The notes beneath the pieces were generated by a model, which worked only from the letters and a program-made list of their open reading frames with translations, did no database searches and had not been told where the DNA came from. Shown here one piece after another: positions 59,040 through 64,000 of a stretch of 64,000 nt of DNA. The translations under genes were made by a program, and so were the position numbers. Position 1 is the first letter of the stretch. Each line of letters begins with the position of its first letter. This DNA comes from Sepiola atlantica. Lineage: Eukaryota; Mollusca; Cephalopoda; Sepiida; Sepiolidae. The stretch is from the NCBI GenBank assembly GCA_963556195.1, contig OY744531.1, forward strand, positions 107,300,620-107,364,619, given 5' to 3'.

Positions 59040-60335
59040 AAATCAAGGGGCTCCCTCCTGAAGCTAACACTTGATTTCATTGCGATTTAAATTTATATCC
59101 GAGGACTCATTTTAGGATAGACGTTGTTCCTTTTAGGGCTAATATCTGTATTTCGCTACAGCTCGGTCTTCCAGGGATTTTTTCTAAGTATTTCTTTAGG
59201 TTTTTTTCATTAGGCCAGTTGTTCCTACTACAACCAGTATAATATTTCTTTCTTTCAGAGACTATTTTGTTTTAAAATAATTCTTGAGGTCTTGGTATTT
59301 CATTGTCTTGTCCCGTTCCGCTCTATTGAGGCCAAAGTCATTTGGAACAGTTACGTCAATAATGAGCGCAGCCCTTTCTGGTTTGTTCCAGATGATAATG
59401 TCTGGTTTGATGGCCTTGTCTTTTATGTATCTGCTCGCCTGTATGTCTTTATCATAGAACACTGTCACTTTTCCATTCGATGTTATGGGTGAGGGTTCAT
59501 GTTCCCAGATGTTTAGTGATCTTTCAAGCTGCATCTCTCCGCAGATCTTCCAATGTAGGTATTTACATACTTTGTTGTGGCGGGCAGTGTAATGGCCATC
59601 AGCCAAAAGGATCTTGCATCCAGATATTAGGTGGCTTAGACTTTCAATGGCAGAGTGGCAGAACCTGTACTGGTCAGTTTTTTGTAGACCCGCCATTTTC
59701 TTAAACCCATTAGTAAGTAGGCCTTGGTCTTATGCAGCTATTAGTATCCGTTCCTCATCAAACGGGAAGTTGCCACTCTGGAGCCATTGTAGTGAAGCCT
59801 CCTTGTCGATATAGCTCTGGTTAAGTTCTTCAATGAACTTTCCTGCTCTTTTATTATTTCACCATCCTTCTAGTCTGGTCATCAGCTCCTTTTTCATGTA
59901 CTCCTCCCTCTTCTTGCGCGCGATCAGGGTTGCTGGGTTGTTATCATCTTCGCTAGTGTTCTCCAGTATGTTTCCACTGAAATTATCGGCTAGTTTTGTT
60001 GTTGAGGTCTGCTGAGGAAGACATTTGGTGTGATGTTCATTCATCATTCTCATTTTTTGATCACAGGAGCTCTTTATATATTGCCCCACACTGACCATTG
60101 AGGCTCGGTAGACATGATTGATTTCAATGAGGCCCAGATCACCTTCTCTTCGCGGTAAGTATAGCCTGTCCATACACTGGTGTCGGTAAATGACTTTATT
60201 TAAGGCAAGCATTTTCCGAGTTTTTGTGTCTAGTTTGTTGATGTAGCCTTGTGGCCAACCGATAATGCCGAACCCGTAGGAAACGACAGGTATTGCCAGT
60301 TGGTTTATGGCAGTTATTTTATTTTATCTTCCTCT
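59040..60335 (-). pseudogene. R2/NeSL-type LINE, 3' third, with in-frame stops
   Basis: One frame runs from about 60320 to 59050. It starts with AIPVVSYGFGIIGW and RLYLPRREGDLGLIEINHVY. A Cys/His segment (C-x2... H-x4-C in RFCHSAIESLSHLISGC) follows, then a restriction-like endonuclease core with KPDIIIW and, 10 residues on, IIDVTVPND. The last piece is LVVVGTTGLMKKNLKKYLEK. This order is that of RLE-bearing LINEs (R2, R4, NeSL). At least four stop codons interrupt it (near 59858, 59730, 59262 and 59120), but the reading frame is otherwise kept. The RT domain is absent upstream, as in a 5'-truncated copy. Confidence 0.82.
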
Positions 60336-60339
60336 GTGT

Positions 60340-61330
60340 GTTTGTGTGCAGCTAAGGTTTGAAAGAATTCCACAAATAATAATCTGAACACTAACAGATC
60401 AAATAAATCGGTCATTTTATTCTACTCAATTCTTCACACTCCTGGTTCCGAAGCTTTTGGCGGTGTATGGAATGTTAAAATTATCACTTTAGTCAGAACT
60501 ACTATAATGGTCATTGTTCTGTCTAGCGTAGAATAGATTCTCTAGCATTTATCTCCTTCTGCCTTTTTCTTAGGGGATTTTTTCCGGTGCGTTGTCTCTG
60601 ATCTATTTAGTTGCTTTCGTCACGGAGAGTTTTTCTATCTCTTTAAATATCCCAACATTTTAAACATCGGCGATAAGAATTATTGCCTTTCTTCTCTAAA
60701 AATAGAATTAAATAGTGCTAGTAGTATTTTCTTTTTATATTTCTTGTTTACCTTTTACCCATGTATGAAACCTCTTTTTAACCGCTTGACGTAATTTGTA
60801 TTTTTTCCTTTCATGCTCCAAATATTTTCGATTCTGGAATTTTATTAGCTTACAGCTATCTTTAGGTTTTAGTAAACTCTTCGTCTTTTCCTTGTTTCCA
60901 TTTTGTGTTTACGTGTTTCTGAAGCAATGTTTTTATTCCTTTTCAGTTTTACCTTTGTCGATGATCAATAAACCAGTGTAAAATATACCATGCCTCAGAG
61001 TCTTGATTGTCGATAAGAGTTTATGCTAGCTGTCCAAGGTTTGTACGTTTTTACGAAACAAACGCATCCCAAAGACAGCATAGTCATGTTCATAGTAACA
61101 GAGTTCAGATTTATCTGTTCTTTTGATTGTACACGGATCAGAGTTATCTGTTCCTAGTTCTTTTTTTTGTTACTTTTATAGAGGGCTATTTTACTGTGTA
61201 AATAAAACAAGGCATGTCGTGTGCGTGTGTGTTACGATACAAAATGTCTGCATTTATTCTCCAGAATGGAATATTAAGTCCACACAAAACAAATCTCTGT
61301 ATTGTTTGGTTTATCATTGAATAGAAAAGT
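60340..61330. other. Nothing recognised
   Basis: T-rich sequence with short random frames. No element ends, exon or RNA gene supported. Confidence 0.45.
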
Positions 61331-61339
61331 AAACGTAAA

Positions 61340-61531
61340 TTCGTATGAATCAGAACGGTACAACTTTGTTGACCGGTTTGATTCTGTTGTCAGCAGTCTT
61401 GCAGGAGGGACCACGTAATGGTTGCCAACATCCCTAAGTGAAAGTGATATTATGGAATCGACTGGATTCGAACTTGGCACACCTAGGTCGCCAGTCTGTG
61501 TCGTTATCCACTTAACCACGGTCACCTCCCT
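61340..61531 (-). mobile_element. tRNA-derived SINE
   Basis: On the minus strand it starts GGGAGGTGACCGTGGTTAAG (A box TGGTTAAGTGG). About 35 bases later comes the B box AGTTCGAATCC, as in a tRNA gene. The unrelated body then reads GATGTTGGCAACC and GTGGTCCCTCCTG. The spacing of the two internal pol III promoter boxes is as in tRNAs. The acceptor stem does not close, so it is a SINE, not a tRNA gene. A relative is at 1711-1850. Confidence 0.8.
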
Positions 61532-61727
61532 TCGATTGAATAGTAAATAACCATCACGGAATCAATAGTTTACTTCGGCTCAACAAAAATATGTCATAAA
61601 TCTCTCACTCTCTCAATTAGATTAATTGCTTTTGACGTGACCCTAACCCTAACCCTAACTCTCTCAATTAGATTAACTAGCATGTAATGATTTTTTGAAG
61701 CCAAAGAACATTAAGAATTTATATATA

Positions 61728-61802
61728 CTAGCGGGACCCTGTGGAAATTCCACAGTGTTTTCTACATCAATCTGTATAATTTACTGTTAATAATATTATC
61801 CA
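61728..61802 (-). mobile_element. Helitron 3' end
   Basis: On the minus strand the end reads GTGGAATTTCCACAGGGTCC then CGCTAG|T. This is a hairpin (GTGGAA/TTCCAC), about 9 bases and CTAG at 61731-61728, followed by T. It is nearly identical to 8934-9005 and similar in form to the end at 1046. The element extends to higher coordinates, but I could not find its 5' TC end. Confidence 0.55.
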
Positions 61803-62063
61803 GTGGCTAGAAATATGCACATATTTTACTTACCAAAATTTTGCGTGACAGGATGGAAGTATATATATATTTAGTTATATTACTCGGTTGCCGGGGCAAT
61901 AGTTGTCTATTCAGCAGTCACCATCGGTCGCGACTCCCCGCTCCCCCCCCCCCCGTTGTCAGGGGCAAAAGTAAATACTTAATTTTCTTTCAATTAGATT
62001 AATTGCTTTTGATGTGAAGATTCATGTCTCATGATGAGATTTGAACCACATCGCAGCGATTGT

Positions 62064-62165
62064 AACCAAGGCATTCCCCGGTAAGGGCACCTCAGGCGAT
62101 TAGCAATAAACTAACCCCCTTTCAAAGAGAAGGTAAAACCTGGGAGAGTAGATCTCCTCAGCCCG
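62064..62165 (-). mobile_element. Fragment of the U2-SINE body
   Basis: GGCATTCCCCGGTAAGGGCA, CCTCAG, then GGTAAAACCTGGGAGAGTAG, match the body of the U2-headed SINEs (the GCGCCCCTACCGGGGAATG and GGTCCACCCTCCCAGGC parts) in order, with divergence. The U2 head and the 3' part are missing. A GTTCAAATC word lies beyond it (about 62040) and could be tRNA-like. Confidence 0.6.
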
Positions 62166-62606
62166 ACAGTTTTTAAACCATACTTGGAAGTTAAACTAAT
62201 GTAAAATGTGGAGTCATTAAACCTCACTTTACTGACAGAGGGATATCTCCTCCAACTATCTCTATACTTTACTTTATATATAGCATGAAACAACGATAAG
62301 TATATTCCTAGTTATATTAATTAAATTTTAAAAAGTTTAGAGATAAAGGTTTAAAAACTTTGTCAGGGCAGATAGGTATATTTCCGATAATCTTTCTCCA
62401 TATTAATATTCAGTATTAACGGAAACACTTATCTATGCTGAGTAATAGATTATTATAATTATAATTTCAAAGATTACATCTGTTTATAGTTTACTAAGCA
62501 GAGCATTATAAGCTGACTCGTTGATAGCTAGATGACACCTCATGATACTGAAATGCACTTGGACTCTTTAATAAACGAAAGGAGTGGTCAGACTCCAAAA
62601 TACTTC
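62166..62606. other. Nothing recognised
   Basis: AT-rich sequence without identifiable elements. Confidence 0.4.
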
Positions 62607-63923
62607 TAAAGTAGTGCTATGGTAAACATTATAAAATTAGATGCTTACATCATTGAAAAATGTCGTCTTTTGGATTTGAGTCTTCATTTATTACAGGATC
62701 TAAAGTAGTGCTATGGTAAACATTATAAAATTAGATGCTTACATCATTGAAAAATGTCGTCTTTTCGATTTGAGTCTTCATTTATTACAGGATCTAAAGT
62801 AGTGCTATGGTAAACATTATAAAATTAGATGCTTACATCATTGAAAAATGTCATCTTTTCGATTTGAGTCTTCATTTATTACAGGATCTAAAGTAGTGCT
62901 ATGGTAAACATTATAAAATTAGATGCTTACATCATTGAAAAATGTCATCTTTTCGATTTGAGTCTTCATTTATTACAGGATCTAAAGTAGTGCTATGGTA
63001 AACACTATAAAATTAGATGCTTACATCATTGAAAAATGTCGTCTTTTCGATTTGAGTCTTCATTTATTACAGGATCTAAAGTAGTGCTATGGTAAACATT
63101 ATAAAATTAGATGCTTACATCATTGAAAAATGTCGTCTTTTCGATTTGAGTCTTCATTTATTACAGGATCTAAAGTAGTGCTATGGTAAACACTATAAAA
63201 TTAGATGCTTACATCATTGAAAAATGTCGTCTTTTCGATTTGAGTCTTCATTTATTACAGGATCTAAAGTAGTGCTATGGTAAACACTATAAAATTAGAT
63301 GCTTACATCATTGAAAAATGTCGTCTTTTCGATTTGAGTCTTCATTTATTACAGGATCTAAAGTAGTGCTATGGTAAACACTATAAAATTAGATGCTTAC
63401 ATCATTGAAAAATGTCATCTTTTCGATTTGAGTCTTCATTTATTAGAGGATTTAAAGTAGTGCTATGGTAAACACTATAAAATTAGATGCTTACATCATT
63501 GAAAAATGTCGTCTTTTCGATTTGAGTCTTAATTTATTACAGGATCTAAAGTAGTGCTATGGTAAACACTGTAAAATTAAATGCTTACATCATTGAAAAA
63601 TGTCGTCTTTTCGAATTGAGTCTTCATTTATTACAGGATCTAAAGTAGTGCTATGGTAAACACTATAAAATTAGATGCTTACATCATTGAAAAATGTCGT
63701 CTTTTCGATTTGAGTCTTCATTTATTACAGGATCTAAAGTAGTGCTATGGTAAACACTATAAAATTAAATGCTTACATCATTGAAAAATGTCGTCTTTTC
63801 GATTTGAGTCTTCATTTATTACAGGATCTAAAGTAGTGCTATGGTAAACACTATAAAATTAGATGCTTACATCATTGAAAAATGTCGTCTTTTCGATTTG
63901 AGTCTTCATTTATTACAGGATCT
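62607..63923. repeat. 94-bp tandem repeat, exactly 14 copies
   Basis: Copies start at 62607 and every 94 bp to 63829, ending at 63922 with no length change. Each contains TTTATTACAG, then 19 bases (GATCTAAAGTAGTGCTATG), then GTAAACA. That is an acceptor-like and a donor-like sequence. Substitutions are few (ATT/ACT in the AAACATTATAAAA word, C/T in GTCGTC). It lies upstream of ADA. No ORF. Confidence 0.97.
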
Positions 63924-64000
63924 AAAACTAATTGAAATTTTCCCACATTTTGAGAACATCTATAATTTAATGTTGTTTACATTTTTATTGAAAATAAAAA

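Noticed and set aside
59292..60015. Plus-strand frames of 60-74 codons
   Set aside because: Antisense shadows of the R2/NeSL-like LINE remnant.
61340..61531. Functional tRNA gene
   Set aside because: A and B boxes are present, but the acceptor stem does not pair and an unrelated body follows.

Overview
This window is animal nuclear DNA: AT-rich, crowded with micro- and minisatellites and broken transposable elements, with no bacterial-type gene organisation. The only host gene I can support is an adenosine deaminase (ADA1 type) on the minus strand. Seven coding exons can be placed (ATG at 56846, last visible exon at 2024-2193). All have GT-AG borders and compatible phases, and together they give 278 codons plus two bases. 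The C-terminal part of about 80-85 residues lies beyond base 1. The repeat types (CR1/Jockey-, RTE- and R2-like LINEs, a Ty3/Gypsy remnant, Helitron ends, tRNA- and U2-snRNA-derived SINEs) and the many dispersed TTAGGG stretches suggest a lophotrochozoan, most likely a mollusc and possibly a cephalopod. That placement is inference, not proof.

Layout. 1-21.2 kb holds ADA exons 7 to 2, separated by introns of 1.0-8.5 kb that carry minisatellites (13, 20, 22, 31 and 55 bp units), a short Helitron, LINE fragments and foldback sequences. 21.2-56.8 kb is ADA intron 1 (35.6 kb). It contains a decayed Jockey-like LINE split by a 44-bp satellite, a Gypsy integrase remnant with a U2-snRNA-headed SINE nested inside it, several long inverted repeats, and a 20.9-kb satellite array at 29760-50737. 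The array has 112 complete units of 191 or 182 bp in two sequence subfamilies. It is followed by a second full U2-SINE with a perfect 16-bp target-site duplication. 56.8-57.1 kb is the ADA first exon and a GC-richer presumed promoter. 57.1-64 kb lies upstream of ADA and has no host gene I can see. It contains a Helitron end with a hairpin-forming palindrome, an R2/NeSL-like LINE remnant with stop codons, a tRNA-derived SINE and a perfect 14-copy array of 94-bp units.

The most interesting items are: (1) a SINE family whose head is the 5' part of U2 snRNA, including the branch-site recognition sequence, with two insertions supported by target-site duplications; (2) the intronic 21-kb satellite with two subfamilies and recurring block junctions; (3) ten long inverted repeats, nine in ADA introns, each able to form dsRNA if transcribed; (4) the 94-bp array, in which each unit carries a splice-acceptor-like and a splice-donor-like sequence around 19 bases.
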